Assembly: GCF_003576475.1 (NCBI RefSeq)
Contig: NZ_QWGR01000003.1
Coordinates: 124,001-188,000, forward strand
Length of the DNA stretch: 64,000 nucleotides
Reading direction: 5' to 3'
From: Maribellus luteus
Lineage (GTDB): Bacteria; Bacteroidota; Bacteroidia; Bacteroidales; Prolixibacteraceae
Part shown: piece by piece, positions 44,081 through 53,892 of the stretch
Layout of the letters: the number at the start of each line of letters is the position of its first letter
Numbering within the stretch: the stretch's first letter is position 1
Notes under the pieces: model-generated
What the model was told of the DNA's origin: nothing
Databases searched by the model: none
What the model saw: the letters and a program-made list of their open reading frames with translations, nothing else
Program-made: the position numbers and the translations under genes

Positions 44081-45487
44081 ATGAAGGAATTGAAACACAA
44101 AATATTTCAAACGATATCGGAAGTTGCCGATCAAATGCAGACGGAAACCTACGTTATCGGCGGATTCGTACGCGATATCTACTTAAACCGTCCATCCAAA
44201 GACATAGATATTGTTACCATCGGAAGCGGTATTGAGTTGGCTACACAGGTTTCCAAACAACTAAGACCCACTCCCAAAGTCAATGTGTTCAAAAACTTTG
44301 GCACTGCGATGCTCAAGTTTAAAGACATGGAAATTGAGTTTGTCGGTGCCCGAAAAGAGTCTTATCAACGAAATTCGCGCAAACCGATCGTAGAAGACGG
44401 AACGTTGGAAGACGACCAGAACCGGCGCGACTTTACCATAAATGCGCTGGCACTTAGCCTGAACCAGCACAATTTCGGGGAATTACTGGATCCGTTCAAC
44501 GGGCTGGATGATTTGCAAAACAAAACCATCAAAACCCCGCTTGATCCGGATATAACTTTTTCGGATGATCCGCTTCGTATTATGCGGGCAATTCGCTTTG
44601 CCACCCAGCTTAATTTTGAGATCGAGGAACAGACCTATAAGGCAATTGCCCGAAACAGGGAGCGAATCAAGATTGTTTCGGGAGAACGCATTATTGATGA
44701 ATTAAACAAAATAATGATGGCCGACAAACCTTCCAAAGGATTCAAACTATTGGAAGAAACCGGGTTGTTGCGCATTATCTTTCCGGAATTGCAGGCCATG
44801 AAAGGTGTTGATGTAGTTAACGGCATTGGGCACAAAGACAATTTTTACCATACCCTGGAAGTATTGGACCGCATCGTCCCAAACACCGACAACCTCTGGT
44901 TACGCTGGTCTGCCCTGCTGCACGACATTGCCAAACCGGCTACCAAAAAGTTTGTGGAAGGCCAGGGCTGGACATTTTATGCACATAATTTCATCGGGGT
45001 TAAAATGATCCCCAAGATCTTTCGGCGGATGAAACTCCCCTTGAACGAAAAGATGAAATATGTACAAAAAATGGTACAGCTTCATATGCGTCCCATCGTA
45101 CTTTCGGAAGAGATTGTAACCGATTCTGCAGTAAGGCGACTGCTTTTTGAAGCAGGTGACGATATTGATGATTTAATGACCCTTTGCGAAGCTGATATTA
45201 CTTCGAAAAACGCGGATAAAGTAAAGCGTTACATGAAGAACTTTCGGTTGGTGCGCGAAAAACTAAAGGAGATTGAAGAAAAAGATGCTGTCCGGAATTT
45301 TCAGCCTCCCGTAGATGGCGAGCTAATCATGAAAACCTACAATCTGGCTCCCTGCCGGGAAGTGGGTCTGATAAAAGATGCGATTAAAGATGCCATCCTG
45401 GACGGGGACATTCACAATAACTATGAGGAAGCTTATGCCTTCATGCTAAAAAAGGCGGAAGAATTGGGGCTCAAAAAGGCAAACTAA
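44081..45487 (+). CDS. cca: CCA-adding tRNA nucleotidyltransferase with HD domain
   Basis: A 468-residue class II CCA-adding enzyme or poly(A)-polymerase-like tRNA nucleotidyltransferase. Catalytic head: [12 protein letters not shown] and the DxD pair in KDIDIV near residues 46-50. Neck motifs include [26 protein letters not shown] and [10 protein letters not shown]. An HD domain follows ([11 protein letters not shown], near 275). It repairs or builds tRNA 3' CCA ends in the cytosol. A TTG three codons upstream is possible; ATG 44081 is preferred. It overlaps the convergent EEP gene by four bases. A TAATTTTG box at 43930-43937 may be its promoter. Confidence 0.93.
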   Translation: MKELKHKIFQTISEVADQMQTETYVIGGFVRDIYLNRPSKDIDIVTIGSGIELATQVSKQLRPTPKVNVFKNFGTAMLKFKDMEIEFVGARKESYQRNSRKPIVEDGTLEDDQNRRDFTINALALSLNQHNFGELLDPFNGLDDLQNKTIKTPLDPDITFSDDPLRIMRAIRFATQLNFEIEEQTYKAIARNRERIKIVSGERIIDELNKIMMADKPSKGFKLLEETGLLRIIFPELQAMKGVDVVNGIGHKDNFYHTLEVLDRIVPNTDNLWLRWSALLHDIAKPATKKFVEGQGWTFYAHNFIGVKMIPKIFRRMKLPLNEKMKYVQKMVQLHMRPIVLSEEIVTDSAVRRLLFEAGDDIDDLMTLCEADITSKNADKVKRYMKNFRLVREKLKEIEEKDAVRNFQPPVDGELIMKTYNLAPCREVGLIKDAIKDAILDGDIHNNYEEAYAFMLKKAEELGLKKAN

Positions 45488-46503
45488 TCTAACTCCAGGA
45501 GTAAGCGAATGGGCAGGTGATCCCCAAAACCTCCATTGTACTGAAAACCATTGTAGGTGCGAAATGGCTTTTGGCCTCCATTTCGTTCGTCTGCTTCCAA
45601 CAAAAAAGGGAACGTTACGATCGTTGCATTTTCGGGGATCGTCTTTATTCCTTTCTCGGAGTTCAATAAAGAACCCGAGACAATGATTTGATCAAAGACA
45701 AACCATTGAGACTGAAACTTCAACGTTCCTGTGTTTCTATTCATCCATTGAGCGGACAAGTTATACAAACGGTCGTTTACCGCCTTGCCTAACAAAGCCT
45801 GAGCTCCGAGTGAAAGCAGGCTTTCATCGTTTGGCTGATCATTAAAATCACCCATGATTACAATTTTTGCCTGTTGATTTTGCTTCAGAATTCGGCTTGC
45901 TTTCTCTCGCAATAATTCAGCCGCCAGCTTTCGGCTTTCCTTTGTTTCCATCAAACCACCGTACCTCGATGGCCAGTGATTCATAAAAAAATGAAGAGTA
46001 TCAGCACGGCCCAATATTCCGGCAACATGCAATATCTCGCGTGTGCTTCTTACGCTTCCATCTTTATTTATTAACGGGTAGTAATTGTATTCTACCGGAT
46101 AAAAATCGTTCGGATTATAAAGAAGCGCCACATCAATGCCACGCGCATCCGGCGATTCTTTGTGAATAATCCGATAGCCGATTGACTTTAGGGCGGTATT
46201 CTCCAACAGCTGCTCCAACACAAAACGATTTTCAACTTCACACAAACCAATAACCGAAGGGGTACTCCATTCTCCTGCTGCCAGCAAAGCTTTGGATGTG
46301 TTTTGTAGTTTTTTCTGAAATCGTTTGTATGTCCAGTGACGTTCACCGCCTGACGTAAACTCGTCGTCATTGGTCAGCGAATCATTTTTCCAGTCGAACA
46401 AATTTTCAGCATTGTAAAAAACAACAGTAAACTGCTTGGAATCCTGGGCCGAGGTTCTGAAAATAAAAAATAGAAGAAATATGCAGAAAAGACTAGTCTT
46501 CAT
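45484..46503 (-). CDS. Secreted endonuclease/exonuclease/phosphatase family protein
   Basis: A 339-residue exported EEP-fold protein. ATG 46503 gives a clean signal peptide ([20 protein letters not shown]); a longer frame starting at 46548 is rejected for lacking it. Family residues: [12 protein letters not shown] (metal-binding Asn/Glu), IGLCEVENR (catalytic Glu), [22 protein letters not shown] (Asp/Asn) and GDHLPI (final Asp-His). It could be a DNase, phosphodiesterase or sphingomyelinase-like enzyme; Bacteroidota homologues are uncharacterised. It overlaps the upstream beta-helix lipoprotein gene by 11 bases, so the two are cotranscribed. Confidence 0.88.
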   Translation of the reverse strand: MKTSLFCIFLLFFIFRTSAQDSKQFTVVFYNAENLFDWKNDSLTNDDEFTSGGERHWTYKRFQKKLQNTSKALLAAGEWSTPSVIGLCEVENRFVLEQLLENTALKSIGYRIIHKESPDARGIDVALLYNPNDFYPVEYNYYPLINKDGSVRSTREILHVAGILGRADTLHFFMNHWPSRYGGLMETKESRKLAAELLREKASRILKQNQQAKIVIMGDFNDQPNDESLLSLGAQALLGKAVNDRLYNLSAQWMNRNTGTLKFQSQWFVFDQIIVSGSLLNSEKGIKTIPENATIVTFPFLLEADERNGGQKPFRTYNGFQYNGGFGDHLPIRLLLELD

Positions 46504-47947
46504 CCGACTTGGCATAGCGCTCATAAGCCCCCAGGTCGGGTCCTCCATCCGCTGTCCGACTTTTATTTAAAAGATCTAAGGGGAACAGCTTGGAATATTC
46601 TGAACTGCCCACATCAATTGCAGCAGATAATGTGTCGAGCTGGTAATTCAACCCGCTATATGGATCCACAAACAACGGATCGTAATTACTACCCTTCCAC
46701 ACAGAATTGTAATGATCCTTATTGGTCGTATTTAAAGTATCCGGCACCTGCATAATGCAATGGTCAAAATAATATTCAAAGGCATTTTCACCATTATCGC
46801 CCAATTCCACCTCTTTGTTGATATTGCCATAAATAATACTATTTCCAAACGTGGCTTTGGAAAGGTCGCCATTGTAGGATACCGAGCTGCCATCAGCACC
46901 TTCCACAATCAGTACATTCGACATGACAAGCGCCGGAGTTGTACGAACTTTGTTGCCCAGATTCCCCCAGTAGTTGGCAATGGTAGTGTGATAAAATTCG
47001 TATTCTCCACCCACCAACAGGGCCGCTGCGTAAAAACCACAGTTTGCAATTACATCATTGTAGGCGTAAATTTTCGACTTCATGGCAAACAAACCAGCGT
47101 AAGCCATATTCTCGATCCTAGAGTTGGTAAGCCGCACTGAGGCATACCCATCATGCTCAATAGTCCCCACCTGCAAGCCAATGTTCGCATTTTTGATGGT
47201 TACAAAATTGAATACATTGTCGTGACTGCCGGAGAACAATAAAACACTGTTCCACTGGTCAGGTACATTTTTGTAAGAATCCTCCAGCCGGTCTGATAAA
47301 AACTGAATTGGCTGTTCAAAAGTACCGTCTGCAATTATGGTTCCCCGAACGTATAATCCGGCCCCTTTATGAAAATGAATCCGCGCACCCGGTTGTATCG
47401 TAAGCGTCGACAGACTGTCAACATGAGCGTAATCGTAAACTAAATAAGGTTTGTCTGCTGTCCATGTAGTCGACGTTTCAATGTTTTCAGCTTTCACCAA
47501 TACAAAATCCTGCCCGTAAGCAATCAGCTTCACATCCTGCAAGTTCATATTAGTCGAAAAGAGAATAGAATCCTGTACAACCATTGGCAAATTTTGCCCG
47601 TTGGGATCTATCGTCACTTCCACAAATATGTAAATACTATCATGTCCGGGCACTTCCACATCGTACACTTCGTTCTCCAACTCACCGTTTATATTCAACC
47701 TGAAATTTGACATGGAGCCTCCCGCTAACCGGATATTCGAGATCAAAACCGGTTCGTTATAAGGATTCCGAACAGTAAAACGCTGGGTGGTAGAACCGAT
47801 GGTGGTAAAAATGGTATCAAAAGCGATGGTGTCCTTAGAAAACTGGAGCTCAGCATCCGGCGACGACATATATCCCTCATCTTCACACGAAAACAGGGAG
47901 AATAATAGTGTTCCCACCACAGTTATGTAGAATAGATACTTGGCCAA
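46493..47947 (-). CDS. Beta-helix lipoprotein
   Basis: A 484-residue outer membrane or surface lipoprotein. The signal ends with the lipobox LFSLFSC (Cys 21). Residues 40-150 form an Ig/ASH-like domain (DTIFTTIGSTTQRFTVRNPYNEPVLISNIRL). Residues 170-420 carry right-handed parallel beta-helix repeats with GARIHFHKGAGLYVRGTIIADG and Asn-rich turns. The C terminus ends in SRTADGGPDLGAYER, the usual closure of pectate-lyase-like or choice-of-anchor Q proteins. Carbohydrate binding is possible but no catalytic motif is evident. It leads a two-gene unit with the secreted EEP enzyme. Confidence 0.82.
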   Translation of the reverse strand: MAKYLFYITVVGTLLFSLFSCEDEGYMSSPDAELQFSKDTIAFDTIFTTIGSTTQRFTVRNPYNEPVLISNIRLAGGSMSNFRLNINGELENEVYDVEVPGHDSIYIFVEVTIDPNGQNLPMVVQDSILFSTNMNLQDVKLIAYGQDFVLVKAENIETSTTWTADKPYLVYDYAHVDSLSTLTIQPGARIHFHKGAGLYVRGTIIADGTFEQPIQFLSDRLEDSYKNVPDQWNSVLLFSGSHDNVFNFVTIKNANIGLQVGTIEHDGYASVRLTNSRIENMAYAGLFAMKSKIYAYNDVIANCGFYAAALLVGGEYEFYHTTIANYWGNLGNKVRTTPALVMSNVLIVEGADGSSVSYNGDLSKATFGNSIIYGNINKEVELGDNGENAFEYYFDHCIMQVPDTLNTTNKDHYNSVWKGSNYDPLFVDPYSGLNYQLDTLSAAIDVGSSEYSKLFPLDLLNKSRTADGGPDLGAYERYAKSDED

Positions 47948-47995
47948 CTTAGTTTTCTTTAGTCTTATAACGGCTTAATGCTACTATATAGTATG

Positions 47996-48003
47996 CAAAT
48001 ATA
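47996..48003 (-). promoter_or_regulatory. Candidate -7 box for the beta-helix lipoprotein operon
   Basis: On the minus strand TATATTTG, an exact TAnnTTTG match, about 50 nt before the start codon, within an AT-rich stretch with upstream TTG copies. Confidence 0.5.
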
Positions 48004-48150
48004 AAAAATCAATTTACAATTTTTAACACTTATTGACAATCTATAAGCATTTATTCATCATTTATTACGATTTAATACTGAGTTATTTAACCGGTCTCCC
48101 CAAAAACTCAGATTTCCTTGCTTCATTTTGAAGAAAGAAAACCGGATTTT

Positions 48151-49320
48151 CTACTCAAAATCGGGATATAACAGGTACTTCGCCCGTATGTTTTTATAGG
48201 CCTCTAGCCCGGGTTGCCAACTCTTAACAATCTCGTCTTCCGCCACTCCATTTCGTATTTGCATAATCAGCAAATCAGTTCCGGCTAAAAGATTCAACCA
48301 CCGTTCGCTGGTAAGAAATTCCTCTTTGTTTTCGTATTTGTTGTAGAAATCAAGAAAATATTTCAACGTAAATTCAGGAGCATCTTTGATTGATCGCAAA
48401 TCAACACCGTAACATTTTTTATCATTGTTCAGCGGACTTACCGCTACACCCGGGATACTTCGGGGAGTAAATTCAAAATCACCCAGTTCCGGTTTTAATC
48501 CGCCCAAAACCTGAAACGGAAACCTGGTACCGCGCCCCACACTAACGCTGGTGGCTTCAAAAAAACACAGCGAAGGATACAAACGTACCGACAGGTCGTT
48601 GGGTAAATTGGGCGACGGTGCAATGGGCAAGGAATAAGACATGGTGTGGTCATAATTTTTCACCGGAATCACCGTCAACTCGCATTTAACACCGTTCTCC
48701 AGCCAACCTTCTCCGTTGATCATCTGCGCCAGTTCCCCCACAGTACACCCATGCACCAATGGTATCGGATCCATTCCCACAAAAGACTCAAACCCTTCTT
48801 TCAGAATCGGGCCTGCCACATAATCTCCGTTCGGATTTGGACGGTCCAAAACAACAAGCGGAACACGATGCTCGGCGCAAGCTTCCATCACCAGGTGCAA
48901 CGTAGAAATGTAGGTATAAAACCGGCACCCGACATCCTGAATATCAAAAACCATCAAATCCAATCCATTCATATGCTCCGCTGTTGGCTTTTTGTTTTCA
49001 CCATACAACGACAAAACCGGGATTCCGGTCTTTGCATCCACTCCGTCATCCACTTTACCACCAGCTGATACATCGCCACGAAAACCATGCTCCGGAGCAA
49101 ATATTTTTGCCACATCCACTTTCCTGTCACGCAGAAAATCAACCAGATGCGCACCTTCTGCCTGCGACGTATGATTCACTACCAGGCCTACCTTTTTTCC
49201 TTTCATTAAAGGCAAATAAAGTTCAGGCCGATCGGCACCTACTTTAATTTCGGAGGCTTTCACTACCAAACATTGTACAAAAAGGAACAAACAAATCAGG
49301 GCTAAATTTATTCTGAACAT
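48151..49320 (-). CDS. namZ: Exo-beta-N-acetylmuramidase NamZ (DUF1343)
   Basis: A 389-residue exported protein of the DUF1343 family, now known as NamZ (glycoside hydrolase family 171), which removes terminal MurNAc from peptidoglycan fragments. A signal peptide is followed by GLVVNHTSQ, IFAPEHGFRGDVSAGGKVDD, VFDIQDVGCRFYTYISTLH and LDRPNPNGDYVAGP, all strong family marks. It probably acts in the periplasm. It is transcribed divergently from the NagZ-beta-lactamase fusion, and the two together would strip disaccharide chains to MurNAc and GlcNAc. A TATCTTCG box (minus strand, 49349-49356) is a one-mismatch promoter candidate. Confidence 0.92.
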   Translation of the reverse strand: MFRINLALICLFLFVQCLVVKASEIKVGADRPELYLPLMKGKKVGLVVNHTSQAEGAHLVDFLRDRKVDVAKIFAPEHGFRGDVSAGGKVDDGVDAKTGIPVLSLYGENKKPTAEHMNGLDLMVFDIQDVGCRFYTYISTLHLVMEACAEHRVPLVVLDRPNPNGDYVAGPILKEGFESFVGMDPIPLVHGCTVGELAQMINGEGWLENGVKCELTVIPVKNYDHTMSYSLPIAPSPNLPNDLSVRLYPSLCFFEATSVSVGRGTRFPFQVLGGLKPELGDFEFTPRSIPGVAVSPLNNDKKCYGVDLRSIKDAPEFTLKYFLDFYNKYENKEEFLTSERWLNLLAGTDLLIMQIRNGVAEDEIVKSWQPGLEAYKNIRAKYLLYPDFE

Positions 49321-49334
49321 CGGTATTAAAATTT

Positions 49335-49342
49335 TACATTTG
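49335..49342 (+). promoter_or_regulatory. Candidate -7 box in the namZ/nagZ divergent region
   Basis: TACATTTG, exact TAnnTTTG match on the plus strand, about 140 nt ahead of the GH3 fusion gene. Confidence 0.35.
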
Positions 49343-49481
49343 TTGCTACGAAGATAGATTTATAATATTTTCGGAGCGCTTATTCTTCCGGAAATTGAAA
49401 CGGCCATGAATGCTAAATATTTTAAACAATAAAGTGTTCGGGTGGGTTTCATGGAATGAGCTTAAAAGAAAACTTTTAGAA

Positions 49482-52421
49482 ATGAAACCAACGCCTAAGA
49501 AATATTTTCTTCTGATACTATTATGCATACTGCTCATCTCTGTAGCAAAAGCTGCCGATCCTCCGTTTGCCGTTTTCAAAAATGATCCCTGGGTGAACGA
49601 AAAAATGGACCAACTTTCCATCGATGAAAAGATTGCCCAGCTGATGATGATCACTGCGTATCCCAAACAAAACGAAGCAAGCAAGGCTGCGGTATTGGAT
49701 AAAATTCGGAAATTCAAGCCTGGCGGAGTGCTGGTAATGCAGGGAACACCCGTAAAAACCGCCTCGTGGATCAACCAGTTTCAGGCCTTTTCCGAAACGC
49801 CCCTGTTAATTGCCATTGACGGCGAGTGGGGACCGGCTATGCGAACCGATAGCACCATCCAATATCCGTATGCGCAAAGCCTCGGTGCCGTTCAGGATAC
49901 CGCGCTCATTTATCAAATGGGACTTGAGTTTGGCGAACAACTCAAATTGCTGGGCATCCAGATGAACTTTGCACCTGTTGCCGACATTAATACCACTCCT
50001 TCCAACCCGGTTATTAATTTCCGTTCGTTTGGCGAAGACAAACAAAATGTGGCGGAAAAAACCTGGATGGTTTCCAAAGGAATGCAAGATGCCGGGGTAA
50101 TTCCGGTAGCCAAACATTTTCCCGGTCACGGCGATACAAAAACCGATTCGCATGTTACACTTCCGCTTGTTCCTCATTCAAAGGGAAGGCTGGATTCAAT
50201 CGAGTCTTATCCCTTCCGGTATTTGTCTGAAAAAGGAATCAGCGGAATTATGACTGCCCACCTTTCCGTCCCGGCGCTTGATTCATCGGGAAAGACATCC
50301 TCGCTTTCAAAAAAAATAGTAACCGGTTATCTGAAAGAAGAGATTGGCTACCGCGGTTTTATTGTTACCGATGCCATCGGAATGAAAGGAGTTCGATCGG
50401 ACCCCGGCCGGGCAGAAGTGGAAGCGCTAATCGCCGGAAATGACATGGTGGAATTTGTTCCGGACATTGAAAAGGCAATATCTGCAGTTAAAGATGCCAT
50501 TTCAAAAGGAGAAATAACTGAAGCAGCGATCGAAGAAAAATGTAGAAAAATACTGGCGCTAAAAAGGTGGACCAGGCTGCAGGAATACCGGGCAGCCGAG
50601 CTTAAAGATCTCACTAAAAAGCTGAACTCTCCATTTTTTGAAGTAACACAAAGAAAGCTAATCAAAGCCTCGCTGACAGTTTTGGCAAACCAGCGCGTGC
50701 TACCCGTTCAGAATCTGGAAAAAGAAAAAATCGCCTCCGTAAGTCTGGGAAGCAGTTCCAAAAGCGCATTTCAAACAATGCTCGACAATTATACGCAAAT
50801 CGATCATTTTGTGCTTTCGAAAAATGCTACGGAAAAAGAATGGGCACAGCTTCGAAGCAAACTCTCCAACTACAGCCTGGTAATAGCAGCCATTGAAGGA
50901 ATCCACCGCTATCCGGCAGGAAATTACGGTGTGAGCAGCATTCAGCAAAAGGCAGTGGAAGATTTAACTGCCGAGAAAAGATCCGTATTTGTGTTTTTTG
51001 GCAACGCTTATGCGCTCAAGCATTTTTCTAATATTCACCATGCAAAAGGCTTGATACTGGCCTACCAGGGAACCGACCTGACCCGCGAACTGGCAGCACA
51101 GCTTGTTTTTGGTGCTTTTGATGCCAACGGGAAACTGCCGGTAACTGTAGACACGCGTTTTCGGGTTAATGACGGAATGACCGTAAAAGGCAACAGTACT
51201 TTCTCGTACACTATTCCGGAAGAAGCAGGAATGAGTTCGGAGAAGCTGGCATTGATCGACACCATTGCCCAAATGGGAATCGATGAGAAAGCTTACCCGG
51301 GCTGCCAGGTACTCGTGGCAAAAGACGGAAATGTTGTTTACCACAAGTGCTTTGGCTACTTTACCTACAATGAGGCGCAGCCGGTTGAAAAAAACAGTGT
51401 TTACGACTGGGCTTCGCTCACCAAGGTTACCGGCCCCCTGCCTGCCTTAATGAAATTGGTGGACGAAAAAAAATTCAATGTAGACGATAAACTGAGCAAA
51501 TACTGGCCTGACTTTATTGGTTCCAACAAAGAAAACCTGGTAATCAGGGATGTTTTGGCGCATCAGGCGCAATTGCGGCCCTATATTTCGTATTGGATGA
51601 ACACTGTCGACAAGGAAGGTAACCTGGATACCCACGTGTTTCGTCACGAACCTTCCGAAGAGTTCAATATCCGGGTTTCCGACAAACTGTACATGAATCC
51701 GAACTATCTGACCGAAATGATGGACACCATCCGGAATTCCAAATTACTTCCGAGAAAACGTTACACCTATTCCGGGCTTAGCTTTTTTCTGTTTCCATCC
51801 ATTATTGAGCACCTTGCCCGGCAACCCTACGAAGCATACACCAAAGACACCTTTTACAAACCACTCGGGGCCTACACCATTACCTACAATGCCTACCAGC
51901 ATTTTCCCATGCGGCAAATTGTGCCCACCGAAAACGACGATCTTTTTCGGAAAGAAATGGTTTGCGGCTTTGTGCACGACGAAGGAGCGGCCATGATGAA
52001 CGGTATTTCGGGGAATGCAGGATTGTTTGGCACCACAAACGACCTGGCCAAACTTTTCCAGATGTACCTTCAGAAAGGTTATTTTGGAGGCCGGCGTTAC
52101 ATTTCAGAAGAAACAGTGGATGATTTTACCCGTACCCAGTTTCCCGAAAACCGGAACAGAAGAGGGCTCGGATTCGACAAACCCTTAATCGACAACAATA
52201 AAAAAGACCTGCTCGACGCTTACCCGGCAGTTTCGGCCGGCAAAAGCAGTTTTGGCCATGGAGGGTTTACCGGCACCTTTGCGTGGGCCGATCCGCAAAC
52301 CGGAGTCTTGTTCGTATTTATGTCGAACCGGGTTCATCCTAGCCGCGAAAACAACCGGCTGTATCAACTCAATATCCGAACCGAAATGCACCAGGCAATC
52401 TACAACAGCATCCTGCCTTAA
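49482..52421 (+). CDS. GH3 beta-N-acetylglucosaminidase fused to a serine beta-lactamase-like domain
   Basis: A 979-residue exported two-enzyme fusion. The signal peptide begins at ATG 49482; an in-frame start at 49410 is less likely. Residues about 35-380 form a GH3 NagZ-type domain with GGVLVMQG, LLIAIDGEWG, and the NagZ loop KHFPGHGDTKTDSH starting at Lys211, which carries the catalytic His/Asp dyad. Residues about 590-975 form a penicillin-recognising hydrolase: Ser645 and Lys648 in ASLTKVTG, YSG in YTYSGLSFFL, and HGGFTGT. The N-terminal half would cut GlcNAc from muropeptides; the C-terminal half could be a D-amino acid or ester hydrolase. Paired divergently with namZ. Confidence 0.92.
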   Translation: MKPTPKKYFLLILLCILLISVAKAADPPFAVFKNDPWVNEKMDQLSIDEKIAQLMMITAYPKQNEASKAAVLDKIRKFKPGGVLVMQGTPVKTASWINQFQAFSETPLLIAIDGEWGPAMRTDSTIQYPYAQSLGAVQDTALIYQMGLEFGEQLKLLGIQMNFAPVADINTTPSNPVINFRSFGEDKQNVAEKTWMVSKGMQDAGVIPVAKHFPGHGDTKTDSHVTLPLVPHSKGRLDSIESYPFRYLSEKGISGIMTAHLSVPALDSSGKTSSLSKKIVTGYLKEEIGYRGFIVTDAIGMKGVRSDPGRAEVEALIAGNDMVEFVPDIEKAISAVKDAISKGEITEAAIEEKCRKILALKRWTRLQEYRAAELKDLTKKLNSPFFEVTQRKLIKASLTVLANQRVLPVQNLEKEKIASVSLGSSSKSAFQTMLDNYTQIDHFVLSKNATEKEWAQLRSKLSNYSLVIAAIEGIHRYPAGNYGVSSIQQKAVEDLTAEKRSVFVFFGNAYALKHFSNIHHAKGLILAYQGTDLTRELAAQLVFGAFDANGKLPVTVDTRFRVNDGMTVKGNSTFSYTIPEEAGMSSEKLALIDTIAQMGIDEKAYPGCQVLVAKDGNVVYHKCFGYFTYNEAQPVEKNSVYDWASLTKVTGPLPALMKLVDEKKFNVDDKLSKYWPDFIGSNKENLVIRDVLAHQAQLRPYISYWMNTVDKEGNLDTHVFRHEPSEEFNIRVSDKLYMNPNYLTEMMDTIRNSKLLPRKRYTYSGLSFFLFPSIIEHLARQPYEAYTKDTFYKPLGAYTITYNAYQHFPMRQIVPTENDDLFRKEMVCGFVHDEGAAMMNGISGNAGLFGTTNDLAKLFQMYLQKGYFGGRRYISEETVDDFTRTQFPENRNRRGLGFDKPLIDNNKKDLLDAYPAVSAGKSSFGHGGFTGTFAWADPQTGVLFVFMSNRVHPSRENNRLYQLNIRTEMHQAIYNSILP

Positions 52422-52682
52422 ACCCGGAAACTTAAAAATTGTTAAGAATACCGTTAAGAAACCCTGCTTTACAACATACGATCAAAAATACACAACACTA
52501 ATTATCTGCCAGTTACATTTTTACCCGAGTTCTATTTTTCACATAATTTCACTACTTTATCAGTAGGTTTTCCTTTGCTGAGGCTTTAATCTTTTATTAT
52601 TAAATTATTAATTTTAATTTTACAGATAAGTGAAACGTTCTTTTAAATAATCATAATAATTAATCAATAATATCTCAGCGAT

Positions 52683-52937
52683 ATGGAAAAAAAAATAACA
52701 TTTAACGAACTGCGAAAAGTCAAAGACAGCCTACCTGACGGTGCAATCAGGCAAATGGCAAAAGAGTTCAACGTGAGTGAAGAAACCGTCAGGAATTATT
52801 TCGGAGGAGCCAACTACACAAACGGGAAAGCAGTAGGAATCCATATGGAACCGGGACCAAACGGTGGGATCGTATTGTTGGATGACACATCGATGCTCGA
52901 CAGGGCAAAAGAATTAATTGCTGCAGAAGCGGTTTAA
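52683..52937 (+). CDS. Small DNA-binding protein (HTH)
   Basis: An 84-residue protein with an N-terminal helix-turn-helix: LPDGAIRQMAKEFNVSEETVRNYFGG (about 17-42). A short glycine-rich tail IHMEPGPNGGIVLLDD and a final amphipathic helix follow. This is a small conserved Bacteroidota DNA-binding family of unknown regulon. It is transcribed alone and ends in a weak terminator. Confidence 0.75.
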   Translation: MEKKITFNELRKVKDSLPDGAIRQMAKEFNVSEETVRNYFGGANYTNGKAVGIHMEPGPNGGIVLLDDTSMLDRAKELIAAEAV

Positions 52938-52961
52938 CAAAAAAAGAATACAATATTTAAG

Positions 52962-52994
52962 AAACTGTCCTATATTTATGGGCAGTTTTTTTTT
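52962..52994 (+). terminator. Intrinsic terminator after the small HTH gene
   Basis: 9-bp stem AAACTGTCC / GGGCAGTTT with one G-U pair, followed by eight T residues. Confidence 0.65.
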
Positions 52995-53023
52995 GCAAAA
53001 TTTTTAATCTAAACCGAAAAATC

Positions 53024-53818
53024 ATGAGTCTTTTTTCTCGTCTGTTTCTACTTAGTAGCTTTATTGTTCTGCTCACAAGTTGTGAAAAACCGTGGCAACC
53101 TATCTTCAACGGCGAAAACCTCGATGGATGGGATACTTACATCGGAACCGCACTGGACAGCTTTGACCATCTTCATGCCCAGGCAACAACTGATAAAGTG
53201 TTTAAGGTAGTGGAAGAAAACGGCGAAAAACTGATCCACATCTCGGGAGAAGTAAATGGTTCGCTGGCTACTGTTGACACTTTCGCCAACTACCACCTGG
53301 AGCTGGTTTTTAAATGGGGAGAACAGGTTTATACAAAGCGCAACAGCGGCTTGCTCTACCATAGCTTTGGTGAGTTTGGCGAGGCTCTGGGCACCTGGAT
53401 GACCAACATTGAGTGCCAGCTAATGCATGAAAAACTGGGAGACACTTACCTGATGAACAATACCGTTTGCGAAACCGAAGTGGCAAAATCAGACGATGCG
53501 TTTGTTTATGCCAAAGGCGGCAAAGCAACACAGTTTGGAAAAGATTTTGAAGGGCCTGGCATTAAAAAAGCTATTGACGCAGAGAACCCGCTGGGAGAAT
53601 GGAATACAGTAGAACTTTATACCGTAGGAAGAACCTGCGTACATGTTGTTAATGGAAAAACAGTAATGGTAAATACCAACACCGGTATTTACGAAGACGG
53701 CCAAATAAAACCGTTGTCATCGGGCAAAATTCAGCTGCAATCTGAAGGCGGCGATCTGTTCATTAAATCGGTACGAATAAAGCCCATAAAGGAGATTCCG
53801 GCAGAAATTTTAAATTAA
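53024..53818 (+). CDS. DUF1080 (3-keto-disaccharide hydrolase-like) lipoprotein
   Basis: A 264-residue lipoprotein with a signal ending LLTSC and one DUF1080 jelly-roll domain. Family marks: QPIFNGENLDGWDTY near the N terminus, a strand NYHLELVFKWG, KRNSGLLYHSFGEFG, a central EWNTVELYTVGRTCVHVVNGKTV, and the closing GKIQLQSEGGDLFIKSVRIKPI. The family is a LamG-like fold linked to 3-keto-glycoside breakdown or sugar binding; the substrate is not evident. It lies between two terminators and is monocistronic. Confidence 0.85.
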   Translation: MSLFSRLFLLSSFIVLLTSCEKPWQPIFNGENLDGWDTYIGTALDSFDHLHAQATTDKVFKVVEENGEKLIHISGEVNGSLATVDTFANYHLELVFKWGEQVYTKRNSGLLYHSFGEFGEALGTWMTNIECQLMHEKLGDTYLMNNTVCETEVAKSDDAFVYAKGGKATQFGKDFEGPGIKKAIDAENPLGEWNTVELYTVGRTCVHVVNGKTVMVNTNTGIYEDGQIKPLSSGKIQLQSEGGDLFIKSVRIKPIKEIPAEILN

Positions 53819-53827
53819 TTAATAGGC

Positions 53828-53864
53828 AAAGACTCGTTTCTATTGGAAGCGGGTCTTTTTTATA
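53828..53864 (+). terminator. Intrinsic terminator after the DUF1080 gene
   Basis: 13-bp stem AAAGACTCGTTTC / GAAGCGGGTCTTT (two G-U pairs), five-base loop, T run. Confidence 0.75.
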
Positions 53865-53892
53865 AAAAAACCACGCAAAAAAAAGAAGAAGT

